Assembly (NCBI RefSeq): GCF_047425865.1
Contig: NZ_CP179735.1
Strand: one strand, 5' to 3'
Length of the DNA stretch: 64,000 nt
Source of the DNA: Macrococcoides equi
GTDB lineage: Bacteria; Bacillota; Bacilli; Staphylococcales; Staphylococcaceae
Part shown: piece after piece, positions 34,890-43,989 of the stretch
Layout of the letters: every line of letters starts with the position of its first letter
How positions within the stretch are numbered: the first letter of the stretch is position 1
Notes under the pieces: model-generated
Database searches by the model: none
The model's input: only the letters and a program-made list of their open reading frames with translations
Told to the model about the DNA's origin: nothing
Made by a program: the position numbers and the translations under genes

Positions 34890-35948
34890 TTATTTACGCA
34901 TTTTTGGATCAAATGCATCACGCACACCATCACCAAATAAGTAGAAACATAAAATTAATAAACTTAAAATAGTTGCTGGAATAAACATTTGATAAGGATT
35001 TATCATAATCATTTTACGACCATCATTAACAAGGGAACCTAATGATGCTTGAGGAGCAGGGATACCTAACCCGATAAAGCTTAAAAATGCTTCAAAAAAG
35101 ATTGCACTTGGTATAGAGAACATAGCCGTAACAATAATTGGCCCTAAAGTATTGGGTAAAATATGTTTGAAAATCAAACTTTTATTAGAAGCTCCTAATG
35201 TTCTAGATGCTAATACAAATTCTTGATTTTTAAGTTTTAAAAATTGTCCGCGGACAATTCGGCTCATTCCTATCCAACCTGTCAAACTCATTGCTAAAAT
35301 AATTGTTAACATACTTGCATCAAAAATAATTACAAATAAAATCATAATGATTAAGTTCGGAATTGAGGCTATAACTTCAATTATTCTTTGCATGAGTGTA
35401 TCAACCCATCCACCAAAGAACCCTGAAATTGATCCATATGTAATTCCAATTAAAACGTCTAAAAGAGCTGCAATTAATCCAATTAAAATTGAAACCTGTG
35501 TACCCTTCCATACTCTTGTAAAGATATCTCTTCCTAATCGGTCAGTTCCAAACCAATAACTTTCTTTAATATTTTCACTTTCATATCTGTTATAACCATC
35601 TTTATCCGCACCTGTAAAAGGTAAAAACTTTACATCTTTTATCACTTCAATTCTTGGAGGTAAGTTTTCATGTCCTTTAATTTGCTGGCGATATGAATGT
35701 CCACTAATTAAAGGGCCAATTATAGAAATAAGAATTATTAAAATAAGTCCAATTAAACCTACATAAGCTCCACGGTTACTCTTAAGTTGAATCCATGCAT
35801 CCTGCCAAAAAGTTTTAGATTCTCTTTCAATTTTTTCTTCAAATATCTCTTCTCTGTCAGTAAGTACAAATGATCCAGGATGCGTTTGTAATTGTTGATT
35901 TAAATCAGCATTGTTAAAAGTTTCTAGATTACTATCCTTATTTATCAT
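34890..35948 (-). CDS. oppC: Oligopeptide permease OppC
   Basis: The second membrane subunit, 352 residues: an N-terminal cytoplasmic segment (about 1-60), six membrane helices and the EAA-like loop around ASRTLGASNKSLIFKHILPN that contacts the ATPase. Starts in the last base of the oppB frame (overlap of one base), so it is coupled. Confidence 0.95.
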   Translation of the reverse strand: MINKDSNLETFNNADLNQQLQTHPGSFVLTDREEIFEEKIERESKTFWQDAWIQLKSNRGAYVGLIGLILIILISIIGPLISGHSYRQQIKGHENLPPRIEVIKDVKFLPFTGADKDGYNRYESENIKESYWFGTDRLGRDIFTRVWKGTQVSILIGLIAALLDVLIGITYGSISGFFGGWVDTLMQRIIEVIASIPNLIIMILFVIIFDASMLTIILAMSLTGWIGMSRIVRGQFLKLKNQEFVLASRTLGASNKSLIFKHILPNTLGPIIVTAMFSIPSAIFFEAFLSFIGLGIPAPQASLGSLVNDGRKMIMINPYQMFIPATILSLLILCFYLFGDGVRDAFDPKMRK

Positions 35949-36874
35949 TAATCTTTACCTCCTTGCACACGAATTCTTGGATCAATAATGCCGTATAGAA
36001 CATCCACAATAAATAAAACAGAAATAAACAAGAAACTTATAAATAATGTTAATGCCATAATTACTGGATAATCATTCATTTGTATTGAACGTACAAACTG
36101 GTCACCTATACCAGGTATAGCAAAGATAGTTTCAATTGTTAATGCACCAGTTAAAATACCAACTGTCATGGGACCAATTAAAGTGATTATCGGTATTAAG
36201 GCATTTCTCAAAGCATGACCGAATAATACTTTTACTGTTGAATTACCTTTTGCTTTCGCTAAAGTAATGTAATCAGAACCTAGTACCTCTATCATTTCTG
36301 ATCTAATATACCTAGCAATAGTAGCTATTACACTAGCTGATAAAGCAATAGAAGGTAAAACTGCATATTCCAGTCCATCAAATTCTGCAGCAGGGAATAT
36401 CTGCCACTTTACAGCTAAGAAATATTGTAATAAAACAGCAAGAACGAATGATGGTACTGATATAGCAATAACAGAGAAAACTGTGGCAAGATAATCTACC
36501 CATGTATTCTGTTTTACAGCCGCTATCACGCCTAATAGTATTCCTAATATTACACCAATAATCATGGCATATAACCCGATTTCCGCAGATGGTCCAAGTC
36601 TAGGAACAATTAAATCCAATACATCTCTACCTGCGTATTTAAATGAAACTCCAAAATCCCCTTTAACGATATTTTTCATATAATTAATGTACTGTACAGG
36701 TAAAGGATCATTTAATCCATATTTTTCATTAATGATAACTTTCTGTTCTGCTGAAAGTTTTTCATCATTAAATGGAGAACCAGGCATAAGTTTCATTAGA
36801 AAAAATGTAGCAGTAGCAATAATAAATAAAGTAACTAACATATAGCCTAGTCGTTTTAAAGCAAATTTTAACAT
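35948..36874 (-). CDS. oppB: Oligopeptide permease OppB
   Basis: The first membrane subunit, 308 residues with six helices and the permease motif AKAKGNSTVKVLFGHALRN. It is the first gene of oppBCDF-A and follows a promoter with a CodY-like box. GAGGGGG lies before the ATG. Confidence 0.95.
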   Translation of the reverse strand: MLKFALKRLGYMLVTLFIIATATFFLMKLMPGSPFNDEKLSAEQKVIINEKYGLNDPLPVQYINYMKNIVKGDFGVSFKYAGRDVLDLIVPRLGPSAEIGLYAMIIGVILGILLGVIAAVKQNTWVDYLATVFSVIAISVPSFVLAVLLQYFLAVKWQIFPAAEFDGLEYAVLPSIALSASVIATIARYIRSEMIEVLGSDYITLAKAKGNSTVKVLFGHALRNALIPIITLIGPMTVGILTGALTIETIFAIPGIGDQFVRSIQMNDYPVIMALTLFISFLFISVLFIVDVLYGIIDPRIRVQGGKD

Positions 36875-36948
36875 TTTTTGTCCCCCTCTTTATGAGTTAT
36901 TTTTCAATAATAATAAAACCTAAAACTTTTCTCCGAATGATATTTTTT

Positions 36949-37000
36949 AATATTCAGAAGATTTAACCATATTATAATGTTTAATAGATATAATAATCAA
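36949..37000 (-). promoter_or_regulatory. opp operon promoter with CodY-like box
   Basis: The -35 TTGATT (complement of 36995-37000) and -10 TATAAT (complement of 36971-36976) are 18 bases apart. At 36949-36963, AATATTCAGAAGATT matches the CodY consensus at 13 of 15 positions and shares the core ATTCAGAAGATT-like sequence with the oppA box, at the same place just after the -10. The rest of the 36875-37202 gap is AT-rich, with no gene seen. Confidence 0.75.
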
Positions 37001-37202
37001 CATATTTTTTATACATTATAATTTATAAATTTTATTGTTATACTAACATCATCGCATTAAAGCGCCAAAAAAACTTATATTTATTCTTTAAAAAGAATTT
37101 TTATATATAACAGCTAAATTTTTTCTAGTGTTTTCCTTGAATTTATTTTTTTGTATACACTATTCTGAATAATAGGTATAATCAAAAGCAGGAGGAATAT
37201 AA

Positions 37203-37559
37203 GTGAATAAATACATAATAATTTTATTGATTGAATTTGTTTTATCTCTGATTTTTACAATATTTACTGGCTTTGATTTTTATAACATTATCAATGGTAT
37301 ATTTATAATCTCAATAACGGGTCTATGTATTGGATTATTAATGAAGATTTATGGTGACGGAGCCTTTAGTATCATGGGGCATTCATTTAGGAAATTTAAT
37401 TATATAATGTCTCCTAAGCGTATTAAAAAAACAATGGATGCCGATCCAAGTTTTAATAAAGAATTACGTATACGACACGAAAATTATATTTGGACTTATC
37501 CAATTTTATTCTCTTCTCTTGGTCTTCTTATATTTAGTATGTTAATTTCAATGATTTAA
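37203..37559 (+). CDS. DUF3899-like membrane protein
   Basis: A 118-residue protein with two N-terminal membrane helices (about 3-20 and 24-48), a basic cytoplasmic loop and one C-terminal helix (about 98-117). It resembles DUF3899 proteins placed between opp and fab genes in staphylococci. It starts with GTG after CAGGAGGA. The function is unknown. Confidence 0.8.
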   Translation: MNKYIIILLIEFVLSLIFTIFTGFDFYNIINGIFIISITGLCIGLLMKIYGDGAFSIMGHSFRKFNYIMSPKRIKKTMDADPSFNKELRIRHENYIWTYPILFSSLGLLIFSMLISMI

Positions 37560-37575
37560 TTAATTTTAAAATAAT

Positions 37576-37629
37576 AAAAACAGATTAGAAGAAGAAATAA
37601 TCTATAAATTCTTTCTCTAATCTGTTTTT
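37576..37629. terminator. Bidirectional terminator between DUF3899 gene and fabF
   Basis: Fourteen-base arms (37576-37589 and 37616-37629) around a 26-base loop, A-rich on the left and T-rich on the right. Confidence 0.8.
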
Positions 37630-37656
37630 TATTTTTTACATTATGTTCTGTCAGTA

Positions 37657-38889
37657 TTAACTATATTTCTTTAATATAAGTACTGCATTGTGACCACCAA
37701 AACCGAGACTATTAGTCATGGCATACTCTATTTCTCGCTCAACACTTTTATTTGGCACAAAGTTAAGCCCAAAAGCATTTTCATCTTCTTGATGAATGGT
37801 AGGTGCAATCTTTCCTGTTTCAAGAGATAATGCTGTAATAATTGTTTCAATGGCTCCAGTAGCTCCCAGCAGATGACCTGTCATCGACTTGGTAGATGAA
37901 ATCAACAACTGCTCTGCATGATCTCCAAACGTTGTCTTGATAGCTAATGCTTCAAACTCATCACCTATTGGTGTGCTAGTTCCATGTGCATTCAAGTAAT
38001 CTATTTTTTCTGGTTCAATTCCTGCATCTTTTAACGCCATCTTCATTGTTCGTACACCACCTTCACCATTCGGTGCCGGTGCTGTAATATGATGGGCATC
38101 TCCATTGTTACCATAACCAATGACTTCAGCATAAATATGCGCACCACGTGCTAATGCATGTTCTAAATTTTCCAGAACTACAACCCCAGCCCCTTCACCC
38201 ATGACAAAACCATCTCGGCCTTCCTGATAAGGTCTGCAAGCTGTTTCTGGATCGGGATTCGTACTTAATGCACGGTTTGACGTAAAGCCAGCTATACTTA
38301 GTCTGGTAATAGGTGATTCTGATCCTCCTGCAATCATTACATCTGCATCACCGTATTGAATCATACGCATCGCATCTCCGATAGAGTTCGTACCTGTTGC
38401 GCATGCTGTCACGGTACAACCATTTGGTCCTTTGGCTCCAAGATCGATTGATACTTGTCCTGCTGCCATATCAGGGATAAGCATCGGCACAAAAAACGGA
38501 CTCACGCGTCTTGGACCTTTATCGACTAGAGTCTGATGCGCATTTTCGAATGACTCTATTCCACCAATACCTGAACCGATCCATACACCGATACGGTCAC
38601 TATTATCATCCGTTATTTCTAACTTTGAATCTTTCAATGCTTCACGCGCAGCGACTACTGCATATTGTGTAAACCTGTCCATACGACGCGCCTCTTTAAG
38701 CGGCATATGATCTTCAATATTAAAATCTTTTAATTCACCAGCTACTTTAACCGCTAAATCATCATGTTCGATGCGAGTAATTGGCGTAATGCCATTAACG
38801 CCATTAATAGCATTTTTAAATGTCGTTTGGGCGTCATTTCCAATTGGACTTAAAGCACCTATTCCTGTAATCACAACTCTATTTTTCAT
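37657..38889 (-). CDS. fabF: 3-oxoacyl-[ACP] synthase II
   Basis: The chain-elongating condensing enzyme of fatty-acid synthesis, 410 residues. The Cys-His-His triad is visible: cysteine in TVTACATGTNS, histidines in NAHGTSTPIGD and SMTGHLLGAT. GGAGAGAG precedes the start. It overlaps fabH by 11 bases in one FapR-controlled operon. Confidence 0.97.
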   Translation of the reverse strand: MKNRVVITGIGALSPIGNDAQTTFKNAINGVNGITPITRIEHDDLAVKVAGELKDFNIEDHMPLKEARRMDRFTQYAVVAAREALKDSKLEITDDNSDRIGVWIGSGIGGIESFENAHQTLVDKGPRRVSPFFVPMLIPDMAAGQVSIDLGAKGPNGCTVTACATGTNSIGDAMRMIQYGDADVMIAGGSESPITRLSIAGFTSNRALSTNPDPETACRPYQEGRDGFVMGEGAGVVVLENLEHALARGAHIYAEVIGYGNNGDAHHITAPAPNGEGGVRTMKMALKDAGIEPEKIDYLNAHGTSTPIGDEFEALAIKTTFGDHAEQLLISSTKSMTGHLLGATGAIETIITALSLETGKIAPTIHQEDENAFGLNFVPNKSVEREIEYAMTNSLGFGGHNAVLILKKYS

Positions 38890-39841
38890 CGTCTCTCTCC
38901 TTATCTCCCCAAATTAAAGTCATTGCACCATATGTTAATCCACCACCAAAACCTACAAGTACTACTTTAGATCCATTCTTTATCTTTCCTTGTTCAATTT
39001 CATGAAACAGGGATAATGGAATACTAGCTGCTGAGGTATTGCCATATCGATCGACAGTCACGCTCATTTTTTCAGGTGGTATTCCTAATCGTTCTCGTGC
39101 TGATTCCATAATACGAATATTGGCTTGATGTGGGATAAACATATCGATTGCTGCAGAAGTTAATCCTGCTTTTTGTATGGCTTTAGATGAAACCTCACCC
39201 ATAATACGCACTGCAAATTTAAATACTTCTCGTCCATTCATTTCAAGTAATCCAGTGTCCTTACTGTCATATAGATACTGGCCGCCTGAACCATCACTAC
39301 CCCATTCATGTGATAAGAAGCCATAGCCTTCTGCTACTTCACTAACAATCACAGCTGCTGCCCCGTCACCAAATAAAATAGCTGTATTACGATCATTTAA
39401 ATCTGCAATTTTCGTTAACTTTTCAGCACCAACAACTAAAACATTTCTGCATAAACCTGTTTTAATAAATTGTTCTGCTGTGATTAAACTATAGATAAAG
39501 CCAGTACAAGCTGCAAGCTGGTCCATTGCCGGTACTTTTCTTAAACCAAGCTTTTCCTGTAACATCGTAGCAACTGAAGGAAATTTATGATCACCGGTTG
39601 CAGTTGCAACAATCACCATATCAATTTCTTCTTTACTTATTTTAGCATTGTTTATGGCATTTTCGCATGCAATGTATGCCATATCACTTACATCCTGATC
39701 ACTTCGTGCAAAACGTCGCTCTTTTATCCCTGTCATCTTTGAAATCCATTCATCTGATGTATCAAGATAACTTTCAAAATGAGTATTAGTAACAATCTTA
39801 TCAGGAACATATACTCCTATCCCTTTTATGCCAGCATTCAT
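38879..39841 (-). CDS. fabH: 3-oxoacyl-[ACP] synthase III
   Basis: FabH starts fatty-acid chains by joining acyl-CoA and malonyl-ACP; in branched-chain bacteria it selects the iso/anteiso primers. The 320-residue protein has the Cys (AACTGFIYSL), His (IPHQANIRI) and Asn (YGNTSAASIP) triad. AGAGGTGGA precedes the ATG. The FapR operator lies 24 bases upstream. Confidence 0.97.
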   Translation of the reverse strand: MNAGIKGIGVYVPDKIVTNTHFESYLDTSDEWISKMTGIKERRFARSDQDVSDMAYIACENAINNAKISKEEIDMVIVATATGDHKFPSVATMLQEKLGLRKVPAMDQLAACTGFIYSLITAEQFIKTGLCRNVLVVGAEKLTKIADLNDRNTAILFGDGAAAVIVSEVAEGYGFLSHEWGSDGSGGQYLYDSKDTGLLEMNGREVFKFAVRIMGEVSSKAIQKAGLTSAAIDMFIPHQANIRIMESARERLGIPPEKMSVTVDRYGNTSAASIPLSLFHEIEQGKIKNGSKVVLVGFGGGLTYGAMTLIWGDKERDDEK

Positions 39842-39864
39842 ATATCCACCTCTTATATCTACTT

Positions 39865-39908
39865 TTAGTATCTGGTACTAATTTATCACAAAAAGAAAAG
39901 AACTTCAA
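39865..39908 (-). promoter_or_regulatory. fabHF promoter with FapR operator
   Basis: The palindrome TTAGTA-TCTGG-TACTAA (39865-39881) fits the FapR operator. A promoter with -35 TTGAAG (complement of 39903-39908) and -10 TAAATT (complement of 39880-39885), spacing 17, would overlap the operator at the -10. The -35 lies within the hairpin that terminates med. Confidence 0.78.
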
Positions 39909-39917
39909 TGAAGTTCT
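39886..39917 (-). terminator. Terminator of med
   Basis: Nine-base arms (39899-39907 and 39909-39917) followed on the minus strand by TTTTCTTTTT. It separates med from the fabHF operon. Confidence 0.75.
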
Positions 39918-39927
39918 CGGTAATCAT

Positions 39928-40923
39928 TTATCCTTCCAAGTAGACCTTATATTTATATTCAGGTGATTTCTTATTATTTGGCAATATATCGGTTACTTTA
40001 TATTTATCAATTAATGCTTCAAGTTTTTCTTGAGTACTCGTTGATACTAACGGAGAAAAGCCATGTAACTGCGTTATATTTTCTTTCATTCCGTAATATT
40101 TCGTACCACCAATTAATCTGCCTTCAGTATAAGATTTAGCAATATCCTGATAAAGACCGGAAATATCCTGAATAGTACTTGCTAAGACAAAATCACCAAG
40201 ATAACTCTGATCAGATATATATCCTATTGCTTTGCAATTATAATCTTTTACCGTACTCATTACTTCACTATTAATACCATCCGCAGCTGGATAGAAAATA
40301 TCTACATCATTTTCTATCATTTTTTTTGTAAGTAGTTGTGCATCTTTATGGTATCCCCAAGTCTTAACGAAAGAAGCTTGTATAATTGTATCTTTATTTT
40401 CAAAATGCGCACCTTCCATAAAACCTTTGATTTCTGGTTGTGATTCGAAGGCACCGATTACTCCAACTTGATGTGTTTTTGATTCATGACTTGCAAGATA
40501 ACCTGCAAAAAAGCCCATACTATAGCCTTCAAGGTTTAAGGCAGTGACATTTTTATGCTTGCTTTTACCATTCATAAAAACAAAGTGTACATCTGGATAT
40601 TTTTTTGCATATGCATTAAATAATTTCTCATACTCAGAACCTTGCCCATAAATGATCGAGACATCTCGTTGAATTAATTTATCCAGAACAACTTTTGTTT
40701 TGGCATCTGAATCGATATTTTCCTGAATATAAAAGTTCGTATCATATTCCTGAACAATATCAAGCATCGCTTTATAGCCTTCAGTTCCCCAAGTCTGATC
40801 ATGTATAGAAGAAGGAAAAATAAAACCGATACTTTTGATTTCCTGATATTTAGGAATTTTTATATATACAATTGTTCCGAGCACTGATATGAGTACAATT
40901 AAAAATAATAGAAATTTTTTCAT
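39928..40923 (-). CDS. med: Med-like membrane-anchored BMP-family protein
   Basis: A 331-residue protein: N-terminal hydrophobic anchor (about 3-22), then a periplasmic-binding-protein-like BMP domain (SIGFIFPSSIHDQTWGTEG... split: SIGFIFPSSIHDQ; TWGTEGYKA). There is no lipobox cysteine, unlike BMP lipoproteins, but like B. subtilis Med, a positive regulator of comK expression. Position next to fabHF and a yjzD-like gene matches B. subtilis med-comZ-fabHA. A link to competence is inference. The ligand is unknown; nucleosides are usual for BMP proteins. Confidence 0.82.
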   Translation of the reverse strand: MKKFLLFLIVLISVLGTIVYIKIPKYQEIKSIGFIFPSSIHDQTWGTEGYKAMLDIVQEYDTNFYIQENIDSDAKTKVVLDKLIQRDVSIIYGQGSEYEKLFNAYAKKYPDVHFVFMNGKSKHKNVTALNLEGYSMGFFAGYLASHESKTHQVGVIGAFESQPEIKGFMEGAHFENKDTIIQASFVKTWGYHKDAQLLTKKMIENDVDIFYPAADGINSEVMSTVKDYNCKAIGYISDQSYLGDFVLASTIQDISGLYQDIAKSYTEGRLIGGTKYYGMKENITQLHGFSPLVSTSTQEKLEALIDKYKVTDILPNNKKSPEYKYKVYLEG

Positions 40924-41011
40924 AACTTAGTCCTTTCACTGTCAGGGGTATACAATTTAACTATACTCTTTTATAATAATAAATATAACATCTTTCTTGG
41001 GGGATAAACAC

Positions 41012-41206
41012 ATGCAATATATCATGACTTTCGTTTGGGCTTTTATTTTAGTTCAAATGTGTAACTTCGTATTAATGAGTTTAGGTGGCGGCAATGATTT
41101 AAATTTACCGTTCGCTACTATCATCGGAATTGTATTTGGAATTCTAGCAATCGTTATCGCTCACCTTATTCCAAATGAACCGATTCCGACGCATGAAGAA
41201 CATTAA
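41012..41206 (+). CDS. YjzD-like DUF2929 membrane protein
   Basis: A 64-residue protein with two membrane helices (about 5-22 and 32-50), of the DUF2929 type. Function unknown. The start is the ATG at 41012 after TTGGGGGAT. It is divergent from med; the B. subtilis relative yjzD also lies near med. Confidence 0.8.
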   Translation: MQYIMTFVWAFILVQMCNFVLMSLGGGNDLNLPFATIIGIVFGILAIVIAHLIPNEPIPTHEEH

Positions 41207-41236
41207 AAAAATCGAGCCGTGTGGCTCGATTTTTTT
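41205..41236. terminator. Bidirectional terminator between YjzD-like gene and clpB
   Basis: Fourteen-base perfect arms (41205-41218 and 41223-41236), loop GTGT, with A-run left and T-run right. Confidence 0.9.
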
Positions 41237-43817
41237 ATGCTTTAAAGGTAACACCTGACTCTGATTTATCCACCTGAATTGTAGTACCTTCAGGATAATC
41301 TTCTTTAATTAAAAGTCTTGCAAGGGGCGTTTCAATTTCTTTTTGGACAAAACGTTTCAATGGTCTTGCACCAAATTGAGGTTCATAAGCTGTATCAGCA
41401 ATCCATTGTTTTACTTCTTCTGTTAACTGAACAGTCACTCCTCGACCTGCTAAACGAATATTCAATTCACGTACAATTTTATCGACAATGAATGTCATAT
41501 CATTTCTGCTTAGTGGTTTAAACAGTACAATATCATCCATTCTATTTAAAATTTCTGGTTTAAAGTGTAGATGCAATGCGTCCATAACATTTTGACGTGC
41601 TTCTGATGTGATTTCATCATTCTCGATACCATCTAATAAGTATTGAGAACCGATGTTACTTGTCATAATAATAATTGTATTTTTAAAGTCTACGACGCGA
41701 CCTTTTGAATCTGTTAATCGACCTTCATCAAGTAATTGTAATAACACATTGAATACATCGCTATGTGCTTTCTCGATTTCATCCAGTAATAATACTGTAT
41801 ATGGATTGCGTCTTACCGCTTCTGTTAATTGTCCGCCTTCTTCATGACCAATGTAGCCTGGAGGTGCACCAATCAAACGAGACACGGCATGTTTCTCCAT
41901 ATATTCACTCATATCGATACGAACCATATGTTTCTCAGAATCAAATAATGTACTCGCTAACGTCTTAGCTAGCTCAGTCTTACCAACACCAGTTGGTCCT
42001 AAGAACAAGAAACTACCAATCGGACGATTAGGGTCTTTAATGCCGGCACGTGCACGTACTACAGCATCGGCTACTAAATCAACTGCCTCATCCTGACCTA
42101 CAACACGTTCATGTAGTATTTCAGATAGTTTAAGTAATTTTTCTTTCTCAGTTTCAACAAGTTTACTAACAGGAATACCAGTCCATTGTGAAACAATATA
42201 TCCAATCTCTTCCTCCGTAACAACTTCACGAATAAGTCGATCAGTACCTTTTGTTTCCTCAATTAAATTGTCTTCCAGTTCAGCAAGTTCTTTTTCGATT
42301 TGAGGAATCTTGCCGTATTGTAATTCAGATGCCTTGCCTAAATCATAATTACTTTGTGCTTCTTCTAATGCTGTGCGATATTTATCGAGTTCAGCACGTT
42401 TTTCCTGTACGACACTAATTTGTGCTTTTTCACGTTCTACACGTGCCTGTAATGTTTGTTGTTTTTCTTTTTCATCAGCAAGTTCTTTTTGTAATTCTGC
42501 TAAACGACTTTGACTTTTTGTATCCGTTTCATTCTTTAAAGCCTTTTCTTCAATTTCAAGTTGCAGGACACGACGGTTGACTGCGTCAAGTTCAGTTGGG
42601 TTTGAGCCCATTTCAGTACGAATTGTCGCACAAGCCTGATCGACTAAATCAATGGCTTTATCAGGTAAGAAACGGTCTGTGATATAACGGTCTGACAATT
42701 CAGCTGCTGCAACCAGTGCTGTATCCTGAATTCTCACACCGTGATGCACTTCATAACGTTCCTTCAATCCACGTAATATCGAAATTGTATCTTCTAAGTC
42801 TGGTTCAGCAACATTAACTTTCTGGAATCGGCGCTCTAATGCTGAATCTTTCTCAATATATTGACGATACTCATTTAATGTTGTTGCTCCGATACAATGT
42901 AATTCACCACGTGCAAGCATAGGTTTCAACATATTTCCGGCATCCATAGCACCATCAGTTTTTCCGGCACCTACCAACATATGAATTTCATCAATAAATA
43001 ATATAATTTTTCCATCAGAATCTTTAACTTCTTTTAATACCGCTTTTAAACGTTCCTCAAATTCCCCTCTGAATTTCGCACCTGCAACTAATGCTGATAA
43101 ATCCAGTTCAAAGATCGTTTTATCAAGAAGCGCATCAGGTACATCTTTTTTAACGATACGCTGAGCTAAACCTTCTACAATCGCTGTCTTACCGACACCA
43201 GGTTCACCAATTAAAATAGGATTATTTTTTGTCTTACGACTTAATATACGAATTGTATTACGAACTTCTTCATCTCGTCCGATAACCGGATCCATCTTAC
43301 CATTTCTAACTTCTTCAACTAAATCACGACCATATTTCTTTAACACTTCATATTGTACTTCCGGGTTTTGAGTCGTCACATGATTTCCCCCTCTAATTTG
43401 ATTAATGATTTCTTTGATAACTTCTGATTTATTGCCGACAAATTCTTTCGTTAAACGATGGGTATCTATTGCAGCAAGAATAATATGTTCAACTGAAATA
43501 AACTGATCATCCATTTCATTCATGAAACTCTCTGCTTTATTCATCAGCATGCTGAAATCATTACTTAAATACTGCCCGTATTGAACATTTCCATCAACAC
43601 GCGGATACTTTTTCAACTGATCTATTATTAATTGCTCATAAGCTTTTATATCTAAATTGCTTCTTTCAAATACTGTGTTTAACATACTGTCACTTTGATT
43701 TACAAAGTGCTTCATTAAATTTTCTACTTCAATCGCTTGCAGTTTTTGTTCAACAGCGTCATTTTGTGCAAATTCCAATGCCGATTGAACATTATAAGTC
43801 ATTTTATCGATATTCAT
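41235..43817 (-). CDS. clpB: ATP-dependent chaperone ClpB
   Basis: A hexameric AAA+ disaggregase working with DnaK to rescue aggregated proteins. The 860-residue protein has an N-domain (1-150), first AAA module with Walker A GEPGVGKTA, the ClpB-type coiled-coil middle domain (about 400-540, rich in E, K, Q and L), and a second module with GPTGVGKTE. The start is the ATG at 43817 after GAGGTGAT. It follows a CtsR operator and consensus promoter, so it belongs to the class III heat-shock genes. Confidence 0.97.
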   Translation of the reverse strand: MNIDKMTYNVQSALEFAQNDAVEQKLQAIEVENLMKHFVNQSDSMLNTVFERSNLDIKAYEQLIIDQLKKYPRVDGNVQYGQYLSNDFSMLMNKAESFMNEMDDQFISVEHIILAAIDTHRLTKEFVGNKSEVIKEIINQIRGGNHVTTQNPEVQYEVLKKYGRDLVEEVRNGKMDPVIGRDEEVRNTIRILSRKTKNNPILIGEPGVGKTAIVEGLAQRIVKKDVPDALLDKTIFELDLSALVAGAKFRGEFEERLKAVLKEVKDSDGKIILFIDEIHMLVGAGKTDGAMDAGNMLKPMLARGELHCIGATTLNEYRQYIEKDSALERRFQKVNVAEPDLEDTISILRGLKERYEVHHGVRIQDTALVAAAELSDRYITDRFLPDKAIDLVDQACATIRTEMGSNPTELDAVNRRVLQLEIEEKALKNETDTKSQSRLAELQKELADEKEKQQTLQARVEREKAQISVVQEKRAELDKYRTALEEAQSNYDLGKASELQYGKIPQIEKELAELEDNLIEETKGTDRLIREVVTEEEIGYIVSQWTGIPVSKLVETEKEKLLKLSEILHERVVGQDEAVDLVADAVVRARAGIKDPNRPIGSFLFLGPTGVGKTELAKTLASTLFDSEKHMVRIDMSEYMEKHAVSRLIGAPPGYIGHEEGGQLTEAVRRNPYTVLLLDEIEKAHSDVFNVLLQLLDEGRLTDSKGRVVDFKNTIIIMTSNIGSQYLLDGIENDEITSEARQNVMDALHLHFKPEILNRMDDIVLFKPLSRNDMTFIVDKIVRELNIRLAGRGVTVQLTEEVKQWIADTAYEPQFGARPLKRFVQKEIETPLARLLIKEDYPEGTTIQVDKSESGVTFKA

Positions 43818-43836
43818 CAAATCACCTCAATAATAG

Positions 43837-43890
43837 TTTGACCTTCTTTGACTATAATCACATTATAGAACCCTTGCTGTAAAAATACAA
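43837..43890 (-). promoter_or_regulatory. clpB promoter with CtsR operator
   Basis: -35 TTGTAT (complement of 43885-43890) and -10 TATAAT (complement of 43862-43867), spacing 17. Eight bases downstream, minus strand 43853-43837 reads AGTCAAA-GAA-GGTCAAA, a perfect CtsR tandem heptad. No HrcA CIRCE element is seen. Confidence 0.9.
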
Positions 43891-43928
43891 CTATTTAAAC
43901 TTAAAAATAAAACATTTTTATATTTTAA

Positions 43929-43956
43929 TTAACACTGAATTTGAGTGTGCTATAAT
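43929..43956 (+). promoter_or_regulatory. fnr promoter with embedded palindrome
   Basis: -35 TTAACA (43929-43934) and -10 TATAAT (43951-43956), spacing 16. The inverted repeat ACACT-GAATTTG-AGTGT (43932-43948) fills the spacer. It is not a standard FNR box (TGTGA-N6-TCACA). Its position suits a repressor or autoregulation site. Confidence 0.55.
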
Positions 43957-43989
43957 AAAAAAAATGAATTAAAAGTGCGGGTGATACAA

